A stretch of 64,000 nt of DNA, from NCBI GenBank assembly GCA_963803125.1, contig CAWDLR010000003.1, positions 186,001 to 250,000 on the forward strand, given 5' to 3'. The notes beneath the pieces were generated by a model. It ran no database searches, was not told the origin of the DNA, and saw only the letters and a list, made by a program, of their open reading frames with translations. Below, one piece after another: positions 11,050 to 20,040 of this stretch; positions within the stretch are counted from its first letter, which is position 1; each line of letters begins with the position of its first letter. Made by a program: the position numbers and the translations under genes. This stretch comes from G963675935 sp963803125 (GTDB lineage Bacteria; Planctomycetota; Planctomycetia; Pirellulales; Thermoguttaceae).

Positions 11050-11242
11050 GGGCCGAAGGCCCTGCGGTTCGCCCAGCCCAGGGCACCGCCCTGGGGAACG
11101 GGAGCCGGGAGGTCCGAGTATCGGCCCAACGGGCCAACGATTCGATGAACGGTTGGCCCGTTGGGCCGACAACGTCATTCTCTTGCACCACTGCCTCCCA
11201 GGGCGATGCCCTGGGCTGGGCGAACGGCTGGGCCTTCGGCCC
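11050..11242. repeat. Nested long inverted repeat
   Basis: Outer arms at about 11050-11096 and 11197-11242 are imperfectly complementary (GGGCCGAAGGCCC...CCCAGGGC against GCCCTGGG...GGGCCTTCGGCCC). Each arm also contains its own small palindrome (CCCAGGGC-ACC-GCCCTGGG). Between them lies another pair based on GGCCCAACGGGCCAAC. It replaces the 3' part of the SGNH-hydrolase gene. Confidence 0.85.
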
Positions 11243-11287
11243 ACAAATCCATTGCGAGAGATGCTTGCCTCGCCTTCCGAAACCCTC

Positions 11288-12421
11288 TCAATCGACCGCC
11301 GCCGTTGCCGGGAACGAGCCGAGTATCTCCAGCCGCAGGGCCTTCTTTCCCAAGGCGGCCATGGCGCGGCGGAAACGGGCATCGGTTTCGTGGGCCTCCA
11401 TCTCGACGAAGAAAAGATAACCGCGCTCGGGACCGGGCAGCGGGAAGGACTCGATCCAAGTGAGATTCAGCTTCGCCCGCTTGAAGATCATCATGGCGTC
11501 GGCCAGCGTGCCCGGGCGGTGCTCCATCTGGAACAGCACGGCGGTGCGGTCGTTGCCGGTCTTCGGCGATGGGCGATCGCCGATCACCGCGAACCGCGTG
11601 GTGTTGAAGGGATTGTCCTCGATGTTCTCGGCCAGCACGTCGAGCCCGTAGCGCACGCCGGCTTGCACGCTGGCGATCGCCGCCGCGCCGGGCTTTTCCG
11701 AGGCCAATTGGGCGGCGGTCGAGGTGCTGGTGACTTCGATCGTTCGGGCCGACGGCAGGTGCTTTGCCAGCCAATTGCGGCACTGCGACAACGCCTGCGG
11801 CTTGCTGTAGACCTCGCGGACGTCGGTCCGCTGGCATTTGCCCAAAAGTGAATGGTGGATCCGCAACTCGACTACGCCGCAAATCCTCACCCGCATCCGC
11901 GTGAACATGTCGAGCGTGTCGGCCACGCGGCCGTCGGTCGAGTTTTCGATCGGGGCCAGCCCAAAATCGGACTGTTTGCGATGGACCTCCTCGAACACCG
12001 CGGCGATGCTGCCGACCGGCACCAACTGTACGCTCTGGCCGAAGCAGTGGATGGCGGCCAGGTGGCTGAAACTGTAGAGCGGCCCCAGGAAGGCGATCCG
12101 CGGCTCGCGGATCAGTTGGCGGCAGCCGCTGGCCAGTTCGCGGAGCAGGGCAAGCACGCAGGTTGGCGGCAGCACGGGCTCGCCGGCCGCCGTCGCGGGC
12201 CGCTCGGGTGACTGGGTATCGAGCGCTGCGGCGCAAAGGGCCTCGGCCTGCGAGGGATTCTGCCGGGCGGCCTCGACGACCAACCGGGCCCGCTGGTCGG
12301 CAAGCCGGATCAGGTCCTGGTCGAGTTGCCTGATCTTGGCCAACAGCGGCTCGGGCGGCCGAGTCGCGGGCTTGCGCCGCATGTTTGCCGAATCGGCCGC
12401 TTTCGGTTTCGACTTGCCCAT
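11288..12421 (-). CDS. pheA: Prephenate dehydratase with chorismate-mutase-like N-terminus and ACT domain
   Basis: 377 residues. The ATG at 12421 has GGAGG 5 nt upstream. Residues about 20-100 form a degenerate AroQ-type chorismate mutase helix bundle (PLLAKIRQLDQDLIRLADQRARLV). Next comes the dehydratase domain (RIAFLGPLYSFSHLAA; APIENSTDGRV; NTTRFAVIGD with the catalytic Thr-Arg-Phe). The C-terminus is a regulatory ACT domain (FQMEHRPGTLADAM; WIESFPLPG in place of the usual ESRP). It turns prephenate into phenylpyruvate for phenylalanine synthesis and is probably feedback-inhibited through ACT. It stands alone, convergent with the degraded SGNH gene. Confidence 0.9.
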   Translation of the reverse strand: MGKSKPKAADSANMRRKPATRPPEPLLAKIRQLDQDLIRLADQRARLVVEAARQNPSQAEALCAAALDTQSPERPATAAGEPVLPPTCVLALLRELASGCRQLIREPRIAFLGPLYSFSHLAAIHCFGQSVQLVPVGSIAAVFEEVHRKQSDFGLAPIENSTDGRVADTLDMFTRMRVRICGVVELRIHHSLLGKCQRTDVREVYSKPQALSQCRNWLAKHLPSARTIEVTSTSTAAQLASEKPGAAAIASVQAGVRYGLDVLAENIEDNPFNTTRFAVIGDRPSPKTGNDRTAVLFQMEHRPGTLADAMMIFKRAKLNLTWIESFPLPGPERGYLFFVEMEAHETDARFRRAMAALGKKALRLEILGSFPATAAVD

Positions 12422-12912
12422 GTATCCTCCGATCACCGCTCTTGTATCCAGGAGGAGGCTCTCTGTCAATTCGCTGCGGCGGCAAGGGTGCAACTACTCA
12501 TCGTGGCCACCGCCGAACCGTTGTCCGCCCGGCGTTGCGACTGCGAGCGATTCTGCGCCGTGTGGACGCGGCGGCTAAACAACCTTTCCGCGCGGCGAGC
12601 AAGCTCGTCGGCTAAACAACCGCCTAAACATCCGCCGCGTTATGCTGAAGCATAACCTACGGCTGAAGCATAACCTACGGCCTTGCGGACGGCTGACCTC
12701 CATAGCCATGCCAAAATGGCAGTCTCCCCAGAGGCTGCGGCGAACTGGCCGTGGCGCTTCTCGACACCATAAGCCGCAAACCATTGTCACGTCATGGTTT
12801 ACACATAGTGGCCAGCGTGCCGCGACGCTCCGGCACGCCCTTTGCTTTCGTCAGTTATCTTTACAGAGGGTGCCAAAACCCTTCGGCTGATTTGAGAAAA
12901 GGAGCTAAGTGA
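12422..12912. other. Divergent gap upstream of pheA and dnaK, with repeats
   Basis: It holds a GCGGCTAAACAAC repeat (about 12572-12625) and a TAGGTTATGC-family palindrome (12639-12681) with a duplicated arm. Near dnaK, AAGGAG lies 8 nt before its ATG. I looked for a CIRCE element (TTAGCACTC with its inverse) and did not find one. Confidence 0.6.
12639..12681. repeat. TAGGTTATGC-family palindrome with duplicated arm
   Basis: GTTATGCTGAAGCATAACCTACGG is followed directly by a second GCTGAAGCATAACCTACGG. It therefore looks like a partly duplicated copy of the family palindrome. Confidence 0.85.
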
Positions 12913-14845
12913 ATGGCTACTGGCGAAAAAATCATCGGAATCGATCTGGGAACGACAAACTCGGTTGTGGCCGTGATGGAGGGCAAGGAGGTGAAGGTCA
13001 TCCCCAATGCCGAGGGGAATCGTTTGACGCCCAGCGTGGTCGCGTTCACCGACAAAGGGGAGACCGTCGTCGGTGAGCCCGCCCGGCGGCAGGCGGTGAC
13101 CAATCCCACCCGCACCGTCTACTCGATCAAGCGTTTCATGGGCCGACGCCATAACGAAGTGGCCACGGAAGAGAAGATGGTCCCGTACAAAGTGGTCGGC
13201 GGACCGGAGGATTACGTCAAGGTCCATGTGGACAATCACGACTACACCCCGCCGGAAATCTCCGCTTACACCTTGCGGAAACTGAAGGAAGCGGCCGAGG
13301 CCTACTTGGGCCACAAGATCAACAAGGCCGTGATCACCGTCCCGGCGTACTTCAACGACGCTCAGCGGCAGGCCACCAAGGACGCCGGCCAGATCGCCGG
13401 GCTGGAGGTCGCGCGAATCATCAACGAGCCGACCGCCGCCTCGCTGGCTTACGGATTGGACAAGAAGAAGAACGAGAAGATCGTGGTCTTCGACCTCGGC
13501 GGCGGCACGTTCGACGTGTCGGTACTTGAAGTTGCCGAGGGCGTCTTCCGCGTCATCAGTACCAACGGCGACACCCACCTCGGCGGCGACGACTTCGACC
13601 AGTGCCTGATCAACTACGTCGCCGACGAGTTCAAGAAGCAATACGGAATCGATCTGCGCAAAGACACGATGGCGCTGCAACGGCTGCAGGAGGCCTGCGA
13701 AAAGGCGAAGAAGGAGCTCAGCTCGGCCCAGTCGACCGATCTGAATCTGCCGTTCATCACCGCCGACGCCAGCGGACCGAAGCACTTGCAGATGACGATC
13801 ACCCGGGCAAAGCTCGAGCAGTTGGTCGATCACCTCATCGAGCGTTGCCGGGGTCCCGTGCAGCAGGCGATGAAAGACGCACACCTCGCGCCCAAGGACA
13901 TCGACGAGGTGGTGCTGGTCGGCGGCTCGACCCGTGTGCCCAAGGTGCAGCAGGTCGTCAAGGAGATGTTCCAGGGCAAGGAGCCGCACAAGGGCGTTAA
14001 TCCCGACGAGGTCGTGGCCGTCGGCGCCGCGATTCAGGGCGGGGTGTTGGCCGGCGACGTGAAGGACATTCTGCTGTTGGACGTGACGCCGCTGTCGCTG
14101 GGCATCGAGACCCTGGGCGGCATCATGACCAAGTTGGTCGATAAGAACACGACCATCCCCACCGAGCGGAAGCAGATCTTCAGCACCGCCGACGACAACC
14201 AGATGGCGGTCACGGTCAAGGTCTATCAGGGCGAGCGGCAGATGGCGGCCGACAACCGCCTGCTGGGCAGCTTCAACCTCGAAGGCATTCCGCCGGCCCC
14301 GCGCGGCGTGCCGCAGATCGAAGTCAAGTTCGACATCGACGCCAACGGCATCCTCAACGTTTCGGCCAAGGACCTCGGCACGGGCAAGGAGCAGACCGTA
14401 CGCATCGAGCAATCGAGCGGAATCTCCGAGGACGAGATCGACAAGATGCGCCACGACGCCGACGCCCACGCCGACGAGGACAAGCGCAAGCGGGCGCTGG
14501 CCGAGCAGCGGAACCAGGCCGACTCGATGTGCTGGCAGCTCGAAAAACTACTGAAGGAGCACGACGCCAAGCTGAATCCCGCCGACAAGGAGGCGGTCAG
14601 CAAGGCGATCGAGAAGACCCGCGAAGCGGCAAAGAGCGACGATCTCGACCGCATCAAGTCGGCCGTACACGAGTTGGAGCAGGCCTCCCACGCCTTGAGC
14701 AAGACGCTCTACGAGAAGGCCGGCGCAGGCCGCCGGCGCCGCCGCAGGCAACGGCGGTCCGCAGCCCAGCGGCCAGCCTTCCGGCGCCGCTTCGGGCGGC
14801 GGCAACGACGACGTGATCGACGCGGAGTTCGAGGTCAAGAAATAG
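12913..14845 (+). CDS. dnaK: Chaperone DnaK (Hsp70), one frameshift near 14725
   Basis: This is a canonical Hsp70. The ATPase domain has GIDLGTTNSVVAV, a phosphate loop DLGGGTFDVSVLE, NEPTAASLAYG and VVLVGGSTRVPKVQ. The substrate-binding domain has the DVTPLSLGIETLGG linker region and the helical lid. The true C-terminus (GGGNDDVIDAEFEVKK, stop at 14843-14845) is in another frame; one extra base around 14722-14727 in a GGCCGGCGCAGGCCGCCGG stretch throws the frame into an Arg-rich tail that would end at 14880. Because dnaK is essential and the C-terminus is intact across the shift, I favour a sequence error. No grpE or dnaJ is adjacent. Confidence 0.95.
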
Positions 14846-14860
14846 AATCGAGAATAGAGC

Positions 14861-14947
14861 CACAGATGAACACAGATTAACACGGATGAGTCATCTACAA
14901 AAATGACTGCTCGACAGTTCATCCGTGTTTATCAGTGTTCATCGGTG
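14861..14947. repeat. Inverted repeat, CACAGATGAACACAG family
   Basis: An arm of about 29 nt (14861-14889: CACAGATGAACACAG...CACGGATGA) is imperfectly complementary to 14918-14947. It fills the dnaK-coaB gap and could be a terminator-like hairpin, though it has no T-run. Confidence 0.82.
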
Positions 14948-14975
14948 GCCAGTTTGTCGCTCCGCATCGAGTCAG

Positions 14976-15608
14976 ATGGCGCACATCCTCATCACCTCCG
15001 GTCCCACACGGCAGCATCTTGACCCGGTGCGGTATCTGAGCAACGCATCGAGTGGGCGGATGGGGGCGGCGCTGGCGGCGGCGGCTATCGAGGCGGGACA
15101 CCGGGTCACCGTCGTCAGCGGGCCGGTGGCGGTCGAATACCCACGCGCCGCCGAGGTTGTTACGGTCGTATCGACCGAGGAGATGCTCACCGCTTGCCGC
15201 AAGCTCTTTGCTGCGTGCGACGGTCTGATCGCCGCCGCCGCGCCCTGCGATTATCGTCCGGCGACGGTTGCCGCGGAGAAGATCGCCAAGACTGGGCGGC
15301 CGCTGCGGCTGGAGCTGGTGGAAACGCCCGACGTCGTGGCCACGCTGGCGGCCGAAAAGGGCGGCCGCTGGATCGTCGCCTTCGCGCTGGAAAGCGAAGA
15401 TGCACGAGCGCGGGCGATGCAGAAGCTCGAACGCAAGAACTGCGATCTGATCGTCGTCAACGGGCCCGAAGCCCTGCATGCTGCCAATACCGAGGTGGAA
15501 GTCCTCGCCCGCGATGGCCAAATCGTGGGGCGTTTCTGTGGCGACAAGAGCGACGTGGCCCGCGAACTGTTCGGCGTGATCCGGCGGCGGCTGATCGACC
15601 TGGCGTGA
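14976..15608 (+). CDS. coaB: Stand-alone phosphopantothenate-cysteine ligase domain
   Basis: 210 residues from the ATG at 14976. ILITSGPTRQHLDPVRYLSNASSGRMG is the CoaB nucleotide-binding start; AAAAPCDYRP and FALESED...KNCDLIVVN follow, as in the ligase half of CoaBC. It joins cysteine to 4'-phosphopantothenate (CTP- or ATP-dependent) in coenzyme A synthesis. The CoaC decarboxylase half is absent, so it must be encoded elsewhere. Split CoaB and CoaC occur in several phyla. Confidence 0.87.
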   Translation: MAHILITSGPTRQHLDPVRYLSNASSGRMGAALAAAAIEAGHRVTVVSGPVAVEYPRAAEVVTVVSTEEMLTACRKLFAACDGLIAAAAPCDYRPATVAAEKIAKTGRPLRLELVETPDVVATLAAEKGGRWIVAFALESEDARARAMQKLERKNCDLIVVNGPEALHAANTEVEVLARDGQIVGRFCGDKSDVARELFGVIRRRLIDLA

Positions 15609-15630
15609 GATTCGTGTGGGGAAGAGCCGG

Positions 15631-15692
15631 TGGGGCAGACATTCTTGTCTGCCGAATGCGCCACTCCGCGGCAGACAAGAATGTCTGCCCCA
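15631..15692. repeat. Perfect inverted repeat, GGGGCAGACATTCTTG family
   Basis: 23-nt arms (15631-15653 and 15670-15692) are exactly complementary around 16 nt. Each arm is itself palindromic at AGACATTCTTGTCT. It lies 22 bp after coaB. Confidence 0.93.
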
Positions 15693-15869
15693 CTGTGCAA
15701 GAACCGCTGCCCATCCCCCCCCGCCGACGCAAGAAAATAGCGGAAAACGCCGCCGCTCTCGACCGATCCCGCCGCCCTACTGGCAAGAGCCGTCGCTCTC
15801 GGCCTATAATGGGTCGAATCTACGGCCAGCGCCGATCGGATTGAACTCCTCGCGTTGGAGGATACGCTC

Positions 15870-16277
15870 ATGCCAGTTCCCATGGAACTTTCCCGGATCA
15901 TTATCAGCGAAGTCAACGACCAGCAGGTTATTTATCTGAAAGAGATCGAAGGCGATCGGACGTTTCCGATCCTGATCGGGATTTTCGAGGCCACGAGCAT
16001 CGACCGCCGCGTGAAAGGCTATCCGTCGCCCCGGCCGCTGACGCACGATCTGATCGTCAACGTGGTCGAGAATCTTGGCGGCGAGTTTCAGGACGTGGTC
16101 ATCAGCGAATTGAAGGACCATACGTACTACGCCCGGCTGCGGGTGCGGCACGACGGCGAACTGGTCGAAATCGACGCCCGGCCCTCCGACGCCATTGCGG
16201 TGGCGGTCACCTGCAATCCGGTGCTGCCGATCTACGTGAACGAGGACGTGCTGAACGACGTGCTGGGCGAGCAGTAG
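15870..16277 (+). CDS. Bifunctional-nuclease (BFN, DUF151) domain protein
   Basis: 135 residues. The ATG at 15870 follows GGAGG by 8 nt. The single domain has the BFN pattern: QVIYLKEIEGDRTFPILIGIFEATSID, RPLTHDLIVNVVENLGG and EIDARPSDAIAVAV. Family members were described as having nuclease activity in plants and Thermotoga, but the bacterial role is unclear. TATAAT at 15805-15810 upstream could be a -10 box. The gene is complete and stands alone. Confidence 0.85.
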   Translation: MPVPMELSRIIISEVNDQQVIYLKEIEGDRTFPILIGIFEATSIDRRVKGYPSPRPLTHDLIVNVVENLGGEFQDVVISELKDHTYYARLRVRHDGELVEIDARPSDAIAVAVTCNPVLPIYVNEDVLNDVLGEQ

Positions 16278-16444
16278 GGAAGTTGGCAGTGGGCAGTCGG
16301 CAGTGGGCGGTGCGAAGCCGCAAGCGGCTTTTCGAGCTTGCGTGAACGAGCTGAACTCGAAACCCGCAATTCCAAATCTCCGCATCTCAAATCTACAGAT
16401 TTCAAATCTCGAAATCCCCAAATCCCCAAATCTCTAAATTCCCC

Positions 16445-17173
16445 ATGCTCGATTGCCTCGTAGTGGCTCCGCATCCCGACGACGCCGAATTGGGCATGGG
16501 CGGGTCGATCGTGAAGTTTCTCGCGGAAGGATTGGCGGTGGGAGTTCTCGATCTGACCGACGGCGAACCGACACCGCACGGGTCGGTCGAGATTCGCCGC
16601 CGCGAGACGGCCGAGGCGACGCGGGTATTGGATCTTCCTTGGCGGGAGAACCTCGGCCTGCCCAATCGCACGCTGGAGCCGACGCTGGCGGCCCGGGCGG
16701 CACTGGCCGCGGTCTTTCGCCGCGTGCGGCCGCGGTGGATATTCGCCCCTTATTGGATCGACGCCCATCCCGACCACGTCGCCGCCACGCAACTGATCGA
16801 GGCCGCCCGCTTCTGGTCGAAACTGACCAAGACCGACATGCCCGGCGAGCCGTTCTATCCCGAGCGGATCTTCTATTACTACTGTGTCCACCTGCGTTTG
16901 CTTCCGCAGCCGGCATTCGTACTCGACATCAGCGACTCTTGGGAGAAGAAGCGAGCGGCGCTCGAATGTTACCGCAGCCAGTTTGGGGACTGTCCCAATT
17001 TTCGTCTCGGCGAAAATGGGACTGTCCCCCTCAGCGCTGCCCCAGCCTTCCCGCTCATTGACCGCCTCTGCGACCAAGCCGCATTCTGGGGCTCGTTGGT
17101 CGGCGTTCGCTACGCCGAGCCGTTTGCCAGCCGGGAGCCGGTCGGTTTGGCGACGATGCAGGGAATGGTCTAA
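16445..17173 (+). CDS. PIG-L deacetylase, BshB1-like, with internal palindrome insertion
   Basis: 242 residues. The zinc motif is APHPDDAELGMGG, with the second zinc site in DAHPDHVAA. GEPTPHGS, ENLGLPNR and FYPERIFYYYCVH resemble BshB1, which deacetylates GlcNAc-malate in bacillithiol synthesis; other N-acetyl-sugar substrates are possible. After YRSQF, about 12-15 extra residues (GDCPNFRLGENGTVPL) are encoded by an imperfect palindrome (16985-17029) that keeps the frame. The upstream gap is AAATCTC-rich low-complexity sequence (about 16370-16440). No other bacillithiol gene is nearby. Confidence 0.84.
   Translation: MLDCLVVAPHPDDAELGMGGSIVKFLAEGLAVGVLDLTDGEPTPHGSVEIRRRETAEATRVLDLPWRENLGLPNRTLEPTLAARAALAAVFRRVRPRWIFAPYWIDAHPDHVAATQLIEAARFWSKLTKTDMPGEPFYPERIFYYYCVHLRLLPQPAFVLDISDSWEKKRAALECYRSQFGDCPNFRLGENGTVPLSAAPAFPLIDRLCDQAAFWGSLVGVRYAEPFASREPVGLATMQGMV
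16985..17029. repeat. GGGGACTGTCCC palindrome inside the deacetylase gene
   Basis: GGGGACTGTCCCAATTTTCG, a 6-nt loop, then CGAAAATGGGACTGTCCCC: near-complementary arms. The same arms occur as a cluster at 49760-49829. Confidence 0.9.
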
Positions 17174-17201
17174 GAGTCTCTAACAAAGCCGGGGCGTAGA
17201 T

Positions 17202-17267
17202 GTACTCCTCACGCTCCGCGTGAGGCAATTTGCTGCGTTTTTTCCTCACGCGGAGCGTGAGGGGTAC
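17202..17267. repeat. Inverted repeat, CCTCACGCTCCGCGTGAGG family
   Basis: 24-nt arms at 17202-17225 and 17244-17267 have one mismatch. Each arm is itself a small palindrome. The core resembles the CCCACGCTCCGCGTGGG elements near 9.2 kb. Confidence 0.92.
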
Positions 17268-17446
17268 GTTTTGTTGGAGCTTCTAAACCCGCCGCCCGGC
17301 GGCAGTTCCCGCTTCCCCGTGGGGCCGAACCCAAGGGGATTGACGGCGGGCCTACAATGTGGTCAAGGTTGAACGTCTCGCAGGCTGCGAGAATGTCGCG
17401 TCGCGCCGACGCCGTGCAAAATCCCCAGGCACAGAGGAGAGGAGAT

Positions 17447-18496
17447 ATGGAACGCCGTGACTTCCTGAAAACCGCCATTGCCGTGGCCACGCCCTTGGCC
17501 GCCGCCGAGGCGATCACTGCTCTGCGAGCGACCGTCGCGGCCGCGGAGACGGAGACGGAGAGCCCAGCGGACAGATCAGAGCAGACCGGCGGCGGCGAGA
17601 TGCTCTATCGCCGCCTCGGCCGCACCGGCGAGCGCGTCTCCCTGCTCGGCGTGGGCGGATTCCACATCGGGACGCAAAACGACGAAAAGGAGAGCACCCG
17701 CATCATTCGCGCGGCCATCGATCATGGCATCAACTTCATGGACAACTGCTGGGACTACAACAACGGCGAGAGCGAAATCCGCATGGGCAAGGCCCTCCGC
17801 CACGGCTACCGGGCCAAGGTCTTCCTGATGACCAAGGTCGACGGCCGCACCAAGCAGACCGCGGCGCGGCAGCTCGACGAGTCGCTGCGACGGCTGCAAA
17901 CCGATCACCTCGATCTGCTCCAGCTTCACGAGGTGATCCGCCTGGAAGACCCCGATCGCATCTTCGCCCCCGGCGGCGCGATCGAGGCGTTCCTGGCGGT
18001 GCGCAAGGCGGGCAAGATCCGCTTCATCGGCTTCACCGGCCACAAGGACCCCTTCGTCCATCTGCGGATGCTCGACATCGCCGATCGCCACGATTTTCGC
18101 TTCGATGCCGTGCAGATGCCGATCAACGTCATGGACGCTCATTTCCGCAGTTTCAGCCATCTGGTGCTGCCGGTGCTATTGAAGAAACGCATCGGCGTGC
18201 TGGGGATGAAATCGATGGGGAGCGGCGTGATTCTGCAAAGCAAGGTGGTCACTCCGGTCGAATGCCTGCACTTCGCCATGAGCCTGCCCACCTCGACGGT
18301 CATCACCGGCATCGACAGCATGGAGGTACTGCGGCAGGACCTCCGCGCGGTCCGCGACTTCAAGCCGCTCGACGACGAGCAGATGGCCGCGCTGCTGCGC
18401 CGCACCGCGGCCGCCGCCCGCGACGGAAAGTACGAGCCGTTCAAAACGACGCAGTTCTTCGACGGCACCGCCAAGCATCCGCAGTGGCTGGGATAA
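17447..18496 (+). CDS. Aldo/keto reductase with N-terminal export-like sequence
   Basis: 349 residues. The ATG at 17447 follows a strong AGGAGAGGAG. The N-terminus MERRDFLKTAIAVATPLAAAEA looks like a Tat-type signal (RRDFLK), so export is likely. The barrel keeps all four AKR catalytic residues: Asp and Tyr in MDNCWDYNNGESE, Lys in VFLMTKVDG and His in LLQLHEV. It probably reduces a carbonyl using NAD(P)H. The cofactor for a periplasmic enzyme would have to be pre-bound, as is usual for Tat substrates. No clear operon partner. Confidence 0.86.
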   Translation: MERRDFLKTAIAVATPLAAAEAITALRATVAAAETETESPADRSEQTGGGEMLYRRLGRTGERVSLLGVGGFHIGTQNDEKESTRIIRAAIDHGINFMDNCWDYNNGESEIRMGKALRHGYRAKVFLMTKVDGRTKQTAARQLDESLRRLQTDHLDLLQLHEVIRLEDPDRIFAPGGAIEAFLAVRKAGKIRFIGFTGHKDPFVHLRMLDIADRHDFRFDAVQMPINVMDAHFRSFSHLVLPVLLKKRIGVLGMKSMGSGVILQSKVVTPVECLHFAMSLPTSTVITGIDSMEVLRQDLRAVRDFKPLDDEQMAALLRRTAAAARDGKYEPFKTTQFFDGTAKHPQWLG

Positions 18497-18516
18497 TCCG
18501 CGGGTGGTCTGAGAAT

Positions 18517-18636
18517 CTCCCCTCTCCCTTTGGGAGAGGGGCAGGGGGTGAGGGCCGCACGGCGCAAACCAAGGAAGACCAAGCCGTCTGCCGCGGCCTG
18601 CCCTCACCCTAACCCTCTCCCAAAGGGAGAGGGGAC
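18517..18636. repeat. Long inverted repeat, CCCTCTCCCTTTGGGAGAGG family
   Basis: Outer arms of about 38 nt (18517-18554 and 18599-18636) are largely complementary, and each contains CCTCTCCC-TTT-GGGAGAGG. The element is common in bacterial genomes and here separates convergent genes. Confidence 0.9.
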
Positions 18637-18655
18637 CAGCTTCTGAACGCGCCCA

Positions 18656-18922
18656 TTAGAATTCCTCGGCCTCGCGGTGTCGATTCGCGGCATCGCGGCC
18701 GGCGACGGCCAGACACAACTCGCGGAAACTCCACAGGCTAAGGCCGAGGCCGATGGGCGCGGCGACCATGTTCACGAATGGAATTGCCCCGCCGACAAAA
18801 TACAGGATCGCGGCGGCGAAGAAGATCGTCATCGCCTTTTGGAACGCCTCGGTGGCGACCACCTTCTGCCGAACAAAAGCCGCCGCCAGAAACCCCGCCG
18901 CCAGAACGTCGAAAAATCCCAT
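18656..18922 (-). CDS. Small membrane protein of unknown function
   Basis: 88 residues from the ATG at 18922 (MGFFDVLAAGFLAAAFVRQK). It has two or three hydrophobic stretches (ILYFVGGAIPFVNMVAAPIGLGLSLW) and a charged C-terminus (RDAANRHREAEEF). I do not recognise the family. The GAGAGG upstream of the start and the coherent hydrophobic pattern support a real gene. Confidence 0.55.
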   Translation of the reverse strand: MGFFDVLAAGFLAAAFVRQKVVATEAFQKAMTIFFAAAILYFVGGAIPFVNMVAAPIGLGLSLWSFRELCLAVAGRDAANRHREAEEF

Positions 18923-18993
18923 GATCTTTGACCTCTCTGTGAAAAAGTGCGAGAATGGGCGATGACCCTTGCAGCGCTTACCCGCCGGGTACA

Positions 18994-19071
18994 AGGGGGA
19001 CGGAGGAAGTTTTCGGCGAAAGATTCTCCGACAAGGGAAGACGTTTCCCCGAAAACCTCCTCCGTCCCCTT
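18994..19071. repeat. Inverted repeat, GGGGACGGAGGA family
   Basis: GGGGACGGAGGAAGTTTTCGG is matched by CCGAAAACCTCCTCCGTCCCC across about 36 nt. It is related by its GGGGAC ends to the elements at 16985, 49760 and 54429. Confidence 0.88.
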
Positions 19072-19156
19072 CCCACCCAGTGAACGGTTAGCCCGCCATA
19101 AGTGAACCCAGTAATATAGTATCAGATTCTCTGGTTCTCTAGCGGAGCCCTGTTCC

Positions 19157-20032
19157 ATGAACACGAAAACAGCCTGCGTCGTCGTTGGCGCCATCCTACT
19201 GCTGAGCGGAAACGTCCGCGGACAACACTTGTGGTGGAATCTGGAAAAGCAGGACAAGGCTGTCTGCCTTTACGGCGAGATCACGGTCCTGGCGACGCAT
19301 CCGGCCGTCTATTACTGCGGCGCCAATTGGCATCCCGGCGAAGCGGCGGGCGGCTACTGCGGCATCCAGGACAACAGCCCCACCGAGCGCTGTACGATCT
19401 TCTCCATCTGGGACACTTCGCCGACGCTCCACCCGCAAACGACCAAAGCCGATCCGCAGACCGTCTTCAATCGCTTTGGCGGCGAAGGGGAAGGGGCCCA
19501 TTCGCACATGCCCTGGGACTGGAAAGTCGGCGACACCTTCCAGTTCTTCGTCCGCAAGCAGCCCGGCGCCGCGGCGGGCACCACCGACGCCGCCTATTAC
19601 ATCTTCGACCGCAAGGCGAAGAAATGGCGGCACAGCGCCACCATCACCTGCCCCAACGGCGACAAGAAGACCGAGGCGAGCGTGGCGACCATCGGCGGCG
19701 GGGCCGTGGCCTCGTTCTTGGAGAACTATCTGGGAAAGGACCGCGACATCGCGAAACTGGCGCTTTACCGGCTTTGGCTGGGGAACGACTTGAGCACGAT
19801 GAAATCTCTCACCCGCGCACAAGGCGACGGCATCTGGGGCCAACTCCACGATGCCTATTTCCTGGCCGAAGGCGGCAACAAGCAGTTGGCGACACTCTAC
19901 GGCCAACTGCAAAAGCGCTACGGCAAGCCGGTCTTCGGCGGCCAACGAAGAACACTTCGCCCCATCTCCAACAAGCCGATCCGCCCCGACGTCGTCCGAG
20001 CGCTCAAAGCCCTGACGAAAGTGCGGAAGTGA
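19157..20032 (+). CDS. Secreted DUF3472-family protein
   Basis: 291 residues with a signal peptide (ACVVVGAILLLSGNVRGQ). The core AGGYCGIQDNS...CTIFSIWD and the later SFLENYLGKDRD resemble the DUF3472 pattern, a domain of unknown function often found with carbohydrate-active proteins. The stop at 20032 is 9 bp from the stop of the convergent nuclease gene. Its substrate or partner cannot be inferred. Confidence 0.68.
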   Translation: MNTKTACVVVGAILLLSGNVRGQHLWWNLEKQDKAVCLYGEITVLATHPAVYYCGANWHPGEAAGGYCGIQDNSPTERCTIFSIWDTSPTLHPQTTKADPQTVFNRFGGEGEGAHSHMPWDWKVGDTFQFFVRKQPGAAAGTTDAAYYIFDRKAKKWRHSATITCPNGDKKTEASVATIGGGAVASFLENYLGKDRDIAKLALYRLWLGNDLSTMKSLTRAQGDGIWGQLHDAYFLAEGGNKQLATLYGQLQKRYGKPVFGGQRRTLRPISNKPIRPDVVRALKALTKVRK

Positions 20033-20040
20033 ACTGGTGT

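Noticed and set aside
12782..12912. CIRCE operator before dnaK
   Set aside because: No TTAGCACTC-N9-GAGTGCTAA was found on either strand.
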